A stretch of 64,000 bases of DNA from Pseudomonas entomophila L48 (GCF_000026105.1 NC_008027.1:2928501-2992500); one strand, 5' to 3'; shown: positions 20,065-28,534, numbered from the stretch's first letter. Notes: a model not told the origin generated them from the letters alone. Translations and numbers: made by a program.

Positions 20065-21606
20065 TCAGTCCTGCAGCTTCGCCGCCAACTGCTGGACCCG
20101 TTTCAGATCAGCCTTGGCCACCTTGGCCAGGCCCGTGCCGTAGTCACTGTCGGCCTTGTAGAAGAACGACAGCATGATGTAGCGGCTCTCCTCGTCCGCA
20201 GTCGCCAGTGCGGCACCCAAGCTGTTGATCAGGTCGGTCTGGTCCTTCTTGCCGTAGGAGCGGAACAGCTCGCCAGTCTGCTTGAAGTTCTGCTCGCGCT
20301 GGATCTTCGCCTGCTGGGTGCTACCGCTGAGCGGGGTCGACACGTAGCGGGCGCTGGCCTGCTCATCCCGCGGCTGGCGGCGGCTCGGTTGATAGTTCAC
20401 GCCACTGTCGGTGTGGCCGGCGTTCATCGCGCCGTCCTGGTTGATGCTGTTCACCTCGGCGCGCGGGCGGTTGACCGGCAGGCTCAGGCCATTGGCGCCG
20501 ATCCGGTACATCTGGGTGTCGGCGTAGGCGAACAGGCGGCCTTGCAGCAGGCGGTCCTCGGACGGCTCGATGCCCGGCACCAGGTTCGACGGCGCCATGG
20601 CGACCTGCTCGGTCTCCTGGAAGAAGTTGTCGACGTTGCGGTCGAGCACCATCTGGCCGATCTTGCGCTCAGGGATGCCGGGCCAGATCTTGGTGGCGTC
20701 CAGCGGGTCGAAGTCGAACTTCGCCAGCTCTTCAGGCTTGAGCACCTGGATATACAAGTCCCACTTCGGGAAGTTGCCCTTGCCGATCGCGCTGACCAGG
20801 TCGTGGGTCATGTGGCTGTAGTCGCGGCCCTGGACCTGCTCGACCTGTTTCGGGTCGAGGTTCTTCTGCCCTTGCAGGCTCTTCCAGTGGAACTTCACAT
20901 AGTGCGTTTCACCCTTGGCGTTGACCAGCTTGTAGGCGTGCACGCTGTTGCCGTCCATCTCGCGGTAGCTGGCCGGGGTGCCTTCGTTGGAATACAGCAG
21001 GGTCAGGGTGCGAGTGGCCTCGGGCACATGGGAGAAGAAGTCGAAGCGGCGCGAATCGTCGTCGAGGTTGCTGCGCGGGTCGGGCTTGAACGCGTGGACC
21101 ATGTCCGGGAACTTGATTGCGTCACGGATGAAGAAGGTCGGGAAGTTGTTGCCGACCAGGTCCCAGTTGCCGTCGGCGGTGTAGAACTTGGTGGCGAAGC
21201 CGCGCGGGTCGCGCAGGGTCTCAGGGGAGTGGTTGCCGTGCACCACCGAAGAGAAGCGCACGAACACCGGGGTCTTCTCGCCAGGACGGAACACCTTGGC
21301 CATGCTCAGGTCGCTGATGTCGGCGCTGGCGGTGAACTGGCCGTGGGCACCGGTGCCGCGGGCATGCACCACGCGCTCGGGGATACGCTCGCGGTCGAAG
21401 CGCTGCAGCTTCTGCAGTAGCTGCACGTCTTGCAGCAGGACCGCACCGTTGGGGCCGGCGGTTTGCGAGTTCTGGTTATCACCGACCGGGGCGCCATTGT
21501 CGCGGGTCAGGGTGGCGGCCTGTACGGACATCGACAGCAGGCTAGCGGCGAGGCTGGCCGCTACCAGCAGGCGGCCGGGCTGGAACAGTTTGAGGGAAGG
21601 GATCAT
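20065..21606 (-). CDS. katB: KatB, secreted monofunctional haem catalase
   Basis: 513-residue clade-type small-subunit catalase with a signal peptide of about 30 residues (LLVAASLAASLLSMSVQA). The catalytic histidine is His81 in ERVVHARGTGAHGQF. The distal asparagine is in VGNNFPTFFIRDA near 154. The proximal haem tyrosine is in RLFAYADTQMYRIG near 365. Length equals KatB of P. aeruginosa, and the downstream ankB supports the assignment. Start 21606 (MIPSLKLFQPGRLL) gives the clean signal peptide. The likely role is peroxide detoxification outside the cytoplasm. Confidence 0.92.
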   Translation of the reverse strand: MIPSLKLFQPGRLLVAASLAASLLSMSVQAATLTRDNGAPVGDNQNSQTAGPNGAVLLQDVQLLQKLQRFDRERIPERVVHARGTGAHGQFTASADISDLSMAKVFRPGEKTPVFVRFSSVVHGNHSPETLRDPRGFATKFYTADGNWDLVGNNFPTFFIRDAIKFPDMVHAFKPDPRSNLDDDSRRFDFFSHVPEATRTLTLLYSNEGTPASYREMDGNSVHAYKLVNAKGETHYVKFHWKSLQGQKNLDPKQVEQVQGRDYSHMTHDLVSAIGKGNFPKWDLYIQVLKPEELAKFDFDPLDATKIWPGIPERKIGQMVLDRNVDNFFQETEQVAMAPSNLVPGIEPSEDRLLQGRLFAYADTQMYRIGANGLSLPVNRPRAEVNSINQDGAMNAGHTDSGVNYQPSRRQPRDEQASARYVSTPLSGSTQQAKIQREQNFKQTGELFRSYGKKDQTDLINSLGAALATADEESRYIMLSFFYKADSDYGTGLAKVAKADLKRVQQLAAKLQD

Positions 21607-21685
21607 GAATCTACTCCTAATGGCTCTATCAGGCGTCTTTGGTGCGCCTGACAAAGGTTAAGGAAGTGGGTCGTGATCGCTAAAT

Positions 21686-21700
21686 TGATACTCCGTATCA
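21686..21700. promoter_or_regulatory. Palindrome TGATAC-TCC-GTATCA upstream of katB
   Basis: A perfect 6-3-6 inverted repeat about 80 bp upstream of the katB start, in an AT-rich stretch. A second short palindrome, CATAGCTATA-like, lies near 21718-21727. Either could belong to a peroxide-responsive promoter, but neither matches a full OxyR site. Confidence 0.35.
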
Positions 21701-21757
21701 GTTCGATTGGTAACTTTTATAGCTATGAATATTCGTTTCGGATATATGAGGGTATGA

Positions 21758-21840
21758 CGCATCGCGGATGAATCCGCTCCTACAACATCGGTGGCGATGC
21801 GGGTGCACCGGCCTGTAGGAGCGGATTCATCCGCGATGCG
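21758..21840. repeat. REP pair, GTAGGAGCGGATTCATCC type
   Basis: Arms 21758-21784 and 21814-21840 are exact 27-bp reverse complements (CGCATCGCGGATG...). It lies between katB and the DJ-1 family gene. Confidence 0.87.
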
Positions 21841-21856
21841 CCGCGCCAGCGGCGCC

Positions 21857-22546
21857 CTACCCTCGAAGCAGCGCCGCCACCTGCTGCGCTGTGGCCTTGG
21901 CCGACTGCGGGTTCTGCCCGGTGACCAGGCGCCCGTCCACCACCACCTTGGACGTGAACGGCAACAACGCCTTCTCGTAGCGCGCGCCGCGCTCGCGCAT
22001 CAACGCCTCGGCGTTATAGGGCACCTTGCCCGCGACACCTGCCAGCACTTCCTCGACCCAGGCATAGCCAGTCAGGCGCCGCCCCTTCACCAGCAGGCTG
22101 CCGTCGGACAGTCGCGTATTGAGCAAGCCGCAGTAGCCATGGCACACCGAGGCAACCACGCCACCCTGTTCGTAGATCTCGCGCGTCAGGCGCTGCAGGC
22201 CCGGATCGTCCGGAAAATCCCACATCACGGCATGACCACCGGTGAAGTAGATGGCATCGAAGTCGGCCGCCATCAGGTCTTCAGGGCTGGCAGTGTTGTC
22301 CAACAGCGCCATACTGGCCGGGTCGTTCAACCAGGCCTTGCCCGTGCCATCGAGCAATGGCCATTTCAGCGAGCGCGGCTCCAGGGGCGACTTGCCACCC
22401 TTCGGGCTGACCAAGCATTGCGCGTAGCCCTCGGCCGCGAACACCTGCCAGGCATGGGTGAGTTCCCCCAGCCACAGCCCGGTCGGTTCGTTCGGATCGG
22501 TGTAATGGGCGACGTTGGTGACGACATGCACGATGCGCTTGGCCAT
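21857..22546 (-). CDS. DJ-1/PfpI superfamily protein (Hsp31-like, possible glyoxalase III)
   Basis: 229-residue class-I glutamine-amidotransferase-like protein. The nucleophile elbow is Cys135-His136 in VVASVCHGYCGLL. A conserved acidic residue is at about Glu28 (GLWLGELTHAW), and AIYFTGGHAVMWDFPDD follows near 99. This arrangement is shared by Hsp31-type chaperones/glyoxalase III enzymes that remove methylglyoxal adducts. It has its own MerR-type promoter (19-bp spacer), so it is probably induced by electrophile or aldehyde stress together with the next genes. Confidence 0.83.
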   Translation of the reverse strand: MAKRIVHVVTNVAHYTDPNEPTGLWLGELTHAWQVFAAEGYAQCLVSPKGGKSPLEPRSLKWPLLDGTGKAWLNDPASMALLDNTASPEDLMAADFDAIYFTGGHAVMWDFPDDPGLQRLTREIYEQGGVVASVCHGYCGLLNTRLSDGSLLVKGRRLTGYAWVEEVLAGVAGKVPYNAEALMRERGARYEKALLPFTSKVVVDGRLVTGQNPQSAKATAQQVAALLRG

Positions 22547-22578
22547 GTTGCAGTTCCTGCGGGTGATCGGTACCCCTC

Positions 22579-22609
22579 ACGTTAGCCTTCAAGCCAACTT
22601 CAAGGTCAA
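22579..22609 (-). promoter_or_regulatory. MerR-type promoter with 19-bp spacer for the DJ-1 gene
   Basis: Read on the minus strand: -35 TTGACC (22609-22604), a 19-bp spacer, then -10 TAACGT (22584-22579). The spacer region contains CCTTGAAG-TTGG-CTTGAAGG, an imperfect inverted repeat. Overlong 19-bp spacers with a central dyad are the hallmark of MerR-activated promoters. The start codon follows 33 bp downstream. Confidence 0.65.
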
Positions 22610-22637
22610 GGCCATGGCGACATGCCAAACCTGACGC

Positions 22638-22668
22638 TTGACATTAAAGTTGAGTTGAACGTTAGGGT
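22638..22668 (+). promoter_or_regulatory. MerR-type promoter with 19-bp spacer for the decarboxylase-like gene
   Basis: -35 TTGACA (22638-22643), a 19-bp spacer starting TTAAAGTTGAGTTGAA, and a -10-like TAGGGT (22663-22668). The spacer closely resembles the divergent promoter 28 bp away (TTGAAGTTGGCTTGAA). Both should therefore be read by the same regulator. Confidence 0.62.
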
Positions 22669-22700
22669 AATCCTGCATTCAACCCTGGAGAGCTCGAACT

Positions 22701-23681
22701 GTGAAACTAGGAACTGTCGCGGCAATGACCGGCGTACTCCTGACACCCTGCGTGGGTAGCGCACTGGCGGACACCACGCTGATCGACATCGCCGGCCACC
22801 CGGTACCCGTGCTCAAGGGCGGGCTGTACGACCGCTACCGCTCCAACCCGCCCCTGTCGGTGATCCAGGCGCAGGCACCGGAGCTGGACCTGAGCTGGTT
22901 CAAGACCTTGCCCAAGACCCAGGTCGATATCGGCTTCGCGTCCTACTCACCGAACTTCTACTACCGCAACAGCCGGGTTACCGCGGTGTACACCGCCGAC
23001 CTCGAGCGCCTGCGCGCCCTGATACCGGCCAAGGTGCTGGAGCAGGTGCAGCCGCTGCAGGTCTGGCCAGGGCGCGGCCTGGTGGCCTTCACCGCCTACA
23101 CCTACGACTACTGCGACAACGACAGTTACAACGAGGTGGCCCTGTCGATCATCACCAACCAACCGGGCAAAGCGAACCTCGGCCCCTTCACCTTGATCGG
23201 GCAATCGATGTCGAAGGACTTCTGGGGCTATGTGCTGAAGTTGCCGGTGAACACCGAGCTGGCTCGTGTGCGTGGCGTGGTGGGCTACAACCTGCCGAAG
23301 TGGCTGACGGGCATCGACCGCCATGAAGACACTGGCACGGTGACCTACGACATCGTCGACAGCCAGACCGGCAAGGTGGATGTAGTGTTCAAGGCGAACA
23401 AGCTCGACGATGTGTCCAACGACGTCGGCATGGTGACCAACAGTTTCACCAACCTTGATCACGACGGTCAGCTGACCTACGGCTACGCCACGTCCCGACA
23501 GACCCGCCACGCCACCAGCACGAGCGCGGATTCAGTGCAGTTGGTGCTGGGCGATGGCAGCTTGTCGACCTATATCCGTTCGCTGGACCTGGGCAAGATG
23601 GTCAAGTACGAGTACGTGCCGGCATTCCAGAGCGCGCTATATGCGCCCAAGCCACTGGCGCTGCTGGGCAGGAACGATTGA
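22701..23681 (+). CDS. Exported acetoacetate-decarboxylase-like protein
   Basis: 326-residue protein with a signal peptide (MKLGTVAAMTGVLLTPCVGSALA). The mature part resembles the acetoacetate decarboxylase superfamily. VRGVVGYNLPKWLTGI near residue 195 is in the position of the Schiff-base lysine segment, preceded by SMSKDFWGYVLKLPVNTE. Secreted members of this superfamily are poorly characterised and may not decarboxylate acetoacetate. It has a MerR-type promoter matching those of its neighbours. The function is a superfamily-level call only. Confidence 0.65.
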   Translation: MKLGTVAAMTGVLLTPCVGSALADTTLIDIAGHPVPVLKGGLYDRYRSNPPLSVIQAQAPELDLSWFKTLPKTQVDIGFASYSPNFYYRNSRVTAVYTADLERLRALIPAKVLEQVQPLQVWPGRGLVAFTAYTYDYCDNDSYNEVALSIITNQPGKANLGPFTLIGQSMSKDFWGYVLKLPVNTELARVRGVVGYNLPKWLTGIDRHEDTGTVTYDIVDSQTGKVDVVFKANKLDDVSNDVGMVTNSFTNLDHDGQLTYGYATSRQTRHATSTSADSVQLVLGDGSLSTYIRSLDLGKMVKYEYVPAFQSALYAPKPLALLGRND

Positions 23682-23690
23682 AGCGACGGG

Positions 23691-24119
23691 TCAGTTGCCG
23701 ACCTTGCCCGCCGCGATTTCTTCGCGCAGGCGGTCCAGCACCCGCTGGCTGTTTTCCACGCACGGCATGCCTTCGGGCTTGCTCTCGATACCGTCGATCA
23801 CCAGCAGCAGCTGCTCCTTGTTGCGCGCCAGGCGCTGCTGCAGCAGGTCGATTTCCTCGACCTTGCGCTTGAGTCCGTCGAGCAGTTCACCATGCTGCCA
23901 ACCGCTGGCGTTCACCGGCAGCAGTTGGCGGATCTCGTCCAGGGAAAAGCCGGCCGCCTGGGCGCTGGTGATCATTTCCAGCACCCAGACGGCATCGTCG
24001 GTGTAGTCACGGTAGCCGTTGGCCTTGCGCCCGACTGTGCGGATCAGCCCGCTGGCCTCGTAGAACCGAATCCGCGAAGGCGCAAGACCGGTAATTTTTG
24101 AAAGCTCTCCTATTCTCAT
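23691..24119 (-). CDS. MerR-family transcriptional regulator
   Basis: 142-residue MerR regulator. The N-terminal winged helix is MRIGELSKITGLAPSRIRFY, with the conserved RFYEASGLI segment and NGYRDYTDD. The dimerisation helix spans about 75-120. Only one cysteine is visible near the C-terminus (GMPCVENSQ), so it lacks the metal-binding cysteine set of MerR/CueR. Start 24119 removes an unlikely 43-residue extension. It is divergent from the alpha/beta hydrolase gene across a perfect MerR-type promoter and convergent with the decarboxylase-like gene. Confidence 0.88.
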   Translation of the reverse strand: MRIGELSKITGLAPSRIRFYEASGLIRTVGRKANGYRDYTDDAVWVLEMITSAQAAGFSLDEIRQLLPVNASGWQHGELLDGLKRKVEEIDLLQQRLARNKEQLLLVIDGIESKPEGMPCVENSQRVLDRLREEIAAGKVGN

Positions 24120-24138
24120 CTGGCACCTTGAAAACGCG

Positions 24139-24169
24139 TTGACCTTAAAGCGCACTTTAATCCTACAGT
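24139..24169 (+). promoter_or_regulatory. MerR-type promoter with 19-bp spacer for the alpha/beta hydrolase gene
   Basis: -35 TTGACC (24139-24144), a 19-bp spacer and -10 TACAGT (24164-24169). Within the spacer TTAAAG-CGCA-CTTTAA (24145-24160) is a perfect 6-4-6 inverted repeat, the expected MerR binding dyad. The divergent merR gene starts 19 bp away on the other side. Confidence 0.75.
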
Positions 24170-24234
24170 GGCGGCGTGGCCAAGTGGCCCCGCACCACAT
24201 GTGTAGTCCGCAGACCTTGAACAGGAGAAGCGAA

Positions 24235-25065
24235 ATGGGATACGTCACGACAAAAGAAGGTGTCGAGATCTTCTACAAAGACTGGGGCCCCCGCGATGCC
24301 CAGGCCATCTTCTTCCACCACGGCTGGCCATTGAGCGCCGACGACTGGGATGCGCAGATGCTGTTCTTCCTCGCCCAGGGCTACCGCGTCATCGCCCATG
24401 ACCGACGCGGGCACGGGCGCTCCAGCCAGGTGTGGAACGGCCACGACATGGACCACTACGCTGATGACGTGGCGGCGGTGGTGCAGCATTTGGGCGTGCA
24501 AGGCGCCATCCACGTGGGGCACTCGACCGGTGGCGGCGAGGTCATCCACTACATTGCCCGGCACACCGAGGACCCGGTCAAGAAAGCCGCCATCATCAGC
24601 GCCGTCCCCCCGATCATGGTGAAAACCGCCAGCAACCCGGGCGGGCTCGACAAGTCGGTGTTCGATGGCCTGCAGGCCCAGCTCAAGGCCAACCGGGCGC
24701 AGTTCTACCACGATATCCCGGCCGGCCCGTTCTACGGCTACAACCGCCCGGGCGCCAAGGCAGACCAGGGCGTGGTGCTCAACTGGTGGCGCCAGGGCAT
24801 GATGGGCTGCGCCATTGCCCACTACGACGGCATCGTCGCCTTCTCCCAGACCGACTTCACCGAAAGCCTGAAGAAAGTGACGATCCCGGTGCTGGTGATG
24901 CACGGTGATGACGACCAGATCGTGCCTTACGAAAACTCCGGGCCGCTGTCCGCCAAGCTGCTGCCCAACGGCACGCTGAAAACCTACGCCGGCTTCCCCC
25001 ATGGCATGCCCACCACCAATGCCGACGTCATAAACGCCGACCTGCTGGCGTTCATCCGCAGTTGA
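24235..25065 (+). CDS. Alpha/beta hydrolase of the non-haem chloroperoxidase / esterase group
   Basis: 276-residue cytoplasmic hydrolase starting MGYVTTKEGVEIFYKDWG. The oxyanion segment is FFHHGWPLSADDW near 27. Nucleophile Ser97 is in VGHSTGGGEV. The catalytic aspartate is in VMHGDDDQIVPYENS near 222, and the histidine in AGFPHGMPTTNAD near 257. The WPLS and HST(G)GGE patterns are those of cofactor-free haloperoxidase-like esterases. The start at 24235 follows ACAGGAGAAG. Control by the adjacent MerR is very likely. Confidence 0.85.
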   Translation: MGYVTTKEGVEIFYKDWGPRDAQAIFFHHGWPLSADDWDAQMLFFLAQGYRVIAHDRRGHGRSSQVWNGHDMDHYADDVAAVVQHLGVQGAIHVGHSTGGGEVIHYIARHTEDPVKKAAIISAVPPIMVKTASNPGGLDKSVFDGLQAQLKANRAQFYHDIPAGPFYGYNRPGAKADQGVVLNWWRQGMMGCAIAHYDGIVAFSQTDFTESLKKVTIPVLVMHGDDDQIVPYENSGPLSAKLLPNGTLKTYAGFPHGMPTTNADVINADLLAFIRS

Positions 25066-25092
25066 ACGACTTGGGGCGGGCGCTGCTCGCCC

Positions 25093-26031
25093 CTATTCGC
25101 CGAACCGTTCGAAAAAATCCACCGACGGCACGAAGAACAAGCCACCGGTGACCGCCCGGCTGTAGTCGAGCAGGCGGTCGTAGTTGCCCGGTGGCTTGCC
25201 GACGAACATGTTCTCCAGCATCTGCTCGATGGGTGCGGGCGAGCGGGCATAACCGATGAAATAAGTACCGAACTCACCGGCACCCGGGCGGCCGAATGGC
25301 ATGTTGTCGCGCAGTATCTTGATCTCCTTGCCGCCCTCTTCGAGGGTGGTCAGCGAACTGTGCGACCAACTTGGCTTCACATCATCGTCCAATTCGATAT
25401 CAGACAACTTGGTACGGCCGATAATGAGTTCCTGCTCGGTGGTGGACAACTTCTCCCAGCCCGCCATGTCATGCAGGTACTTCTGCACCAGTACATAACT
25501 GCCGCCCGTAAATTCAGGGTCTTCATTGCCGACCAGAGTGAACTTCTCCACTTCCCGCGAGCCCGGGTTCTCGGTGCCATCGACGAAGCCGATGATGCTG
25601 CGCATGTCGAAATAACGGAAACCCTGGACCTCATCGACCACGGTCACCGCCGCCCCCAAGCGCTTGATCAGTTGTGACGCCAGTTCGAAACACAGGTCCA
25701 TATGCTCGGCCCGAATGTGCAGCAGCAGATCGCCCGGCGTGGCGACGGCAAGGCGCTCGCCCTCGCCGAACTCCCGGAAACCGTGCAACCCAGCGGGTTT
25801 CGGTAGCCCGAATAGCCCTTCCCATACCCTGTCGGCGAAGCCGATGACACAGGAAAGATTGCCCGAGGGCACACGCTTGCCCACGGAACGCACCAGGGCG
25901 GCGATATCGCCACACAGCCCTCGCACGCGGTCGCGGCTGGCATCGTCGGGGTTGAGCGTGGCCACCAGGAAGATCGCGCTACGGGTAATCGGGCTGTCGA
26001 CCGCCTGGGGCTCTGTTGCGTTGTCGTCCAT
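25093..26031 (-). CDS. DyP-type haem peroxidase
   Basis: 312-residue dye-decolorising peroxidase of the YfeX-like class. The GxxDGT motif is IGFVDGTENPGSRE with Asp151. The proximal haem ligand is probably His224 (PSWSHSSL), and the distal arginine Arg241 (KILRDNMPFGRPG). GTYFIGYARSPAPIEQMLENM is the conserved C-terminal segment. No export signal is present, so it is cytoplasmic. Start 26031 follows GAAGGTG; an in-frame ATG at 26070 lacks a ribosome site. Confidence 0.9.
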   Translation of the reverse strand: MDDNATEPQAVDSPITRSAIFLVATLNPDDASRDRVRGLCGDIAALVRSVGKRVPSGNLSCVIGFADRVWEGLFGLPKPAGLHGFREFGEGERLAVATPGDLLLHIRAEHMDLCFELASQLIKRLGAAVTVVDEVQGFRYFDMRSIIGFVDGTENPGSREVEKFTLVGNEDPEFTGGSYVLVQKYLHDMAGWEKLSTTEQELIIGRTKLSDIELDDDVKPSWSHSSLTTLEEGGKEIKILRDNMPFGRPGAGEFGTYFIGYARSPAPIEQMLENMFVGKPPGNYDRLLDYSRAVTGGLFFVPSVDFFERFGE

Positions 26032-26340
26032 ATAATGCGCACCTTCTAATGCAGGCTCATGTGAAGTCATGTTATTGCTAGCAAGACAACTAGCGGAATA
26101 ACATCACGGCCTGTGTGGTATAGCACAGTTTATCCTCGAACAATGCCCTCATAGATGACATCTATCGGTCGATCCAGCCTATCGATTTGACTGCGTCAAT
26201 TTGCCCCAGATAATGAGCGACGCTTGCTGAAGTTACCGCCAAGTCCGCCTGCCCGTACCTGAGCTGTTCCTGCCCCTTATAAATACGACCCACGGCCTAC
26301 CCATCGACCGTGCCTGTGTCCCTGCGTCCGAGTTGTTGAA
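26032..26340. promoter_or_regulatory. Intergenic region with two strong palindromes before the FNT channel gene
   Basis: 309 bp between the divergent DyP peroxidase and FNT genes. ATAGATG-A-CATCTAT (26151-26165) is a perfect 7-1-7 palindrome. TTGAC-TGC-GTCAA (26187-26199) is a perfect 5-3-5 palindrome that partly resembles, but does not match, the ANR/FNR box TTGAT-N4-ATCAA. Both are plausible operators for either gene. No small gene was seen. Confidence 0.45.
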
Positions 26341-27129
26341 ATGTCTGTCAATGCCCCCTCCCAGATCACTGAACTGGTCATCGAAGCCGGTGCCAAGAAG
26401 GCCCACCTCCCCACCCGAGCGACCCTGATCCTGGGTTTCCTGGCGGGTGCGTTCATCTCCCTCGGGTTCCTGCTGGCGATCCATGTCAGCACGATGATTC
26501 CGGCACCCTGGGCGTCGTTCGGCAACCTGCTGGGCGCCGCCGTGTTCCCCATCGGCCTGATCCTGGTGATCCTGGCGGGCGGTGAGCTGTTGACCGGCAA
26601 CATGATGAGCCTGCCGCTAGCGATGTTCGCCGGGCGCATCCGCCTCGGCGCAGTCGCCCGCAACTGGCTGCTGGTGACCTTGGCCAACCTGCTGGGCGCG
26701 CTGTTCGTGGCCTATTGCTTCGGGCACCTGCTGGGGCTGGCCGAAGGGCCCTACCTGAGCAAGACCCTCGCGGCGGCGACCAGCAAGGTCAGCGCCGACT
26801 TCCTGCATGCCTTCATTTCCGGCATCGGTTGCAACTGGCTGGTGTGCCTGGCGGTGTGGTTGTCGTACGCCAGCCGCGAAGTCAGCGGCAAGATCCTCGG
26901 GATCTGGTTCCCGATCATGGCCTTCGTCGCCATCGGCTTCCAGCACGTGGTGGCGAACATGTTCCTGATTCCGGCGGCGATCTTCGCCGGGTACCTGAGC
27001 TGGGGCCAGCTGGTGCAGAACCTGGTGGCGGTGTTCCTGGGCAATGCGGTGGGTGGGGCGATCTTCGTGGGCCTGGCCTATTACATTTCCTACGCCATCC
27101 CGACCCAGGAACAACAAGCGCTGAATTGA
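26341..27129 (+). CDS. Formate/nitrite transporter family channel (FocA/NirC type)
   Basis: 262-residue pentameric FNT channel with six hydrophobic helices starting near residues 27, 60, 103, 155, 185 and 225. Family signatures are LAGGELLTGNMMSLPLA near 78 (the omega-loop region) and IGFQHVVANMFLIPA near 199 with the central pore histidine. It conducts small monovalent anions such as formate or nitrite; which one cannot be decided here. The start at 26341 is preceded by an AT-rich promoter region. Confidence 0.9.
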   Translation: MSVNAPSQITELVIEAGAKKAHLPTRATLILGFLAGAFISLGFLLAIHVSTMIPAPWASFGNLLGAAVFPIGLILVILAGGELLTGNMMSLPLAMFAGRIRLGAVARNWLLVTLANLLGALFVAYCFGHLLGLAEGPYLSKTLAAATSKVSADFLHAFISGIGCNWLVCLAVWLSYASREVSGKILGIWFPIMAFVAIGFQHVVANMFLIPAAIFAGYLSWGQLVQNLVAVFLGNAVGGAIFVGLAYYISYAIPTQEQQALN

Positions 27130-27134
27130 CCCTC

Positions 27135-27218
27135 TGTAGGAGCCGGCTTGCCGGCGAACCAGACAACGCGGTGCCTGGCACCGGCTTGGCCGGTGTTCGC
27201 CGGCAAGCCGGCTCCTAC
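27135..27218. repeat. REP pair, GTAGGAGCCGGCTTGCCGGCGAA type
   Basis: Arms 27135-27159 and 27195-27218 are exact reverse complements between the convergent FNT and qhpG-like genes. An internal CCGGCTTGGCCGG hairpin lies between them. Confidence 0.87.
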
Positions 27219-28534
27219 GGGGCGTGATCAACCGCAATACCGAGGCCCTGCTCGGCCAACCAGCGCTTGAGCATCGAGCGCTGCTGTTCAGAATAGGCAA
27301 CCAGGCAGTTGTCCATGCCTTGCCCAGCCTTGACGGCCCGTACCACCGGCGCCAACTCGATGCCCTGCAGGTGCCAGATTCCCAGCGGCTGGTCCGCCGT
27401 CACCACCACCTGCGCCTCCTCCACCAGCGCGTCACGCAACACCGGCCGATGCTCGACCCGCACACTGTCCCAGTTCGCCGGCACATGGATCGGCTGCGTG
27501 TCCGGCCAGGCACTGCGCCGTGCCCAGAACGGCGCATCAGCCCGTGATCGCTCCTGGGCATGGAAGTCCCGGCCAATCCTGGCAAAACGCATGAACAGTT
27601 GTTCGATGCGCGATTGATGGAAACGCCGCGCCAATTCGGCACGCTCAGGACACTGAAGCAACGTGTTGATCACCACAGGCGCCTGCAAGGCCGACGACAG
27701 CGACTGGAAGATCCCGTTGCCCGACAACGGATCAACCGCCATCGCCGCATCGCCTACCCGCAACCAATCCTTGCCACAGCAGTCGCCCGCCAGGATCGCC
27801 GTGCTGCTGCGCGCATGAACGCTGGCCGGCAGCAAGGCCTGCTCATCGAACAGCTGGGCAACCAGCGCCGAACGCCGCCGACGCTCGGCGCAGTGGTCAG
27901 CCAGCGCCGCCTTGCCCGGCAACTCGGCCGTCGCCGCGTCCAGGGTGACCTGCCAGTAGCAGCGACCATCAGCCAGGCGCGCCATCCACGCCCAGCCGTC
28001 GTCCAGGCTTTCCACCGCCGACGCTGGCAAGCCGGGCGCGGCTTGCCAGCCATTGAGCAGGCTCACCGTCTCCGGGCCGCGCACCCGCCCGTTGGCCAGC
28101 GGCGCCTGGCGGCCGCGGGCCTCGACCAGGAAATCGGCGTACAGCACCTGGCCGTCGTCCAGGCGCACCTGGGGGCCTGCCTCAAGGAGCACTTCGCGAA
28201 CCCGGCCCTCGATCAGCGTGACACCCACACGGTGCAAATCATCACGCAGGGCCTGGTCGAACCGCTGGCGGTCGAGCAGGAACTCCTGGTTCAGCCGCAG
28301 TTGCTCGCCATTCCAGTGCACCTGCCGTTCGGCCGGAGTGGTGGTCTGCGCCAAAGCGGCGCCGAGGCCGGCATGGCGCAAGCCCTCCAGGACCCGTGGC
28401 GAAACGCCTTCGACCGCGGCGAAGCGACGCCAGTCGGACACCACCGTCACCGGGTAGCCCAAGCGTCGCAGGCCCAATGCTGTCGCCGCGCCAGCAGGTC
28501 CTGCGCCAAGCACAAGGATAGATTGCTCACTCAT
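27215..28534 (-). CDS. qhpG: QhpG-like FAD-dependent monooxygenase for CTQ cofactor formation
   Basis: 439-residue flavoprotein of the tryptophan-halogenase/PHBH superfamily. The dinucleotide-binding motif ILVLGAGPAGAATALGL starts near residue 5. The second FAD motif is WLRVGDAAMAVDPLSGNGIFQ near 272. In quinohemoprotein amine dehydrogenase biogenesis, QhpG hydroxylates the tryptophan that becomes the CTQ quinone. The identification rests mainly on its fixed neighbours, QhpE- and QhpF-like genes. The start overlaps the protease stop by 8 nt (ATGAGTGA). It could be another FAD hydroxylase if the neighbours were misread. Confidence 0.72.
   Translation of the reverse strand: MSEQSILVLGAGPAGAATALGLRRLGYPVTVVSDWRRFAAVEGVSPRVLEGLRHAGLGAALAQTTTPAERQVHWNGEQLRLNQEFLLDRQRFDQALRDDLHRVGVTLIEGRVREVLLEAGPQVRLDDGQVLYADFLVEARGRQAPLANGRVRGPETVSLLNGWQAAPGLPASAVESLDDGWAWMARLADGRCYWQVTLDAATAELPGKAALADHCAERRRRSALVAQLFDEQALLPASVHARSSTAILAGDCCGKDWLRVGDAAMAVDPLSGNGIFQSLSSALQAPVVINTLLQCPERAELARRFHQSRIEQLFMRFARIGRDFHAQERSRADAPFWARRSAWPDTQPIHVPANWDSVRVEHRPVLRDALVEEAQVVVTADQPLGIWHLQGIELAPVVRAVKAGQGMDNCLVAYSEQQRSMLKRWLAEQGLGIAVDHAP

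Noticed and set aside
21716..21740. OxyR site upstream of katB
   Set aside because: ATAG/CTAT elements are present but not in the four-element spacing of an OxyR site.
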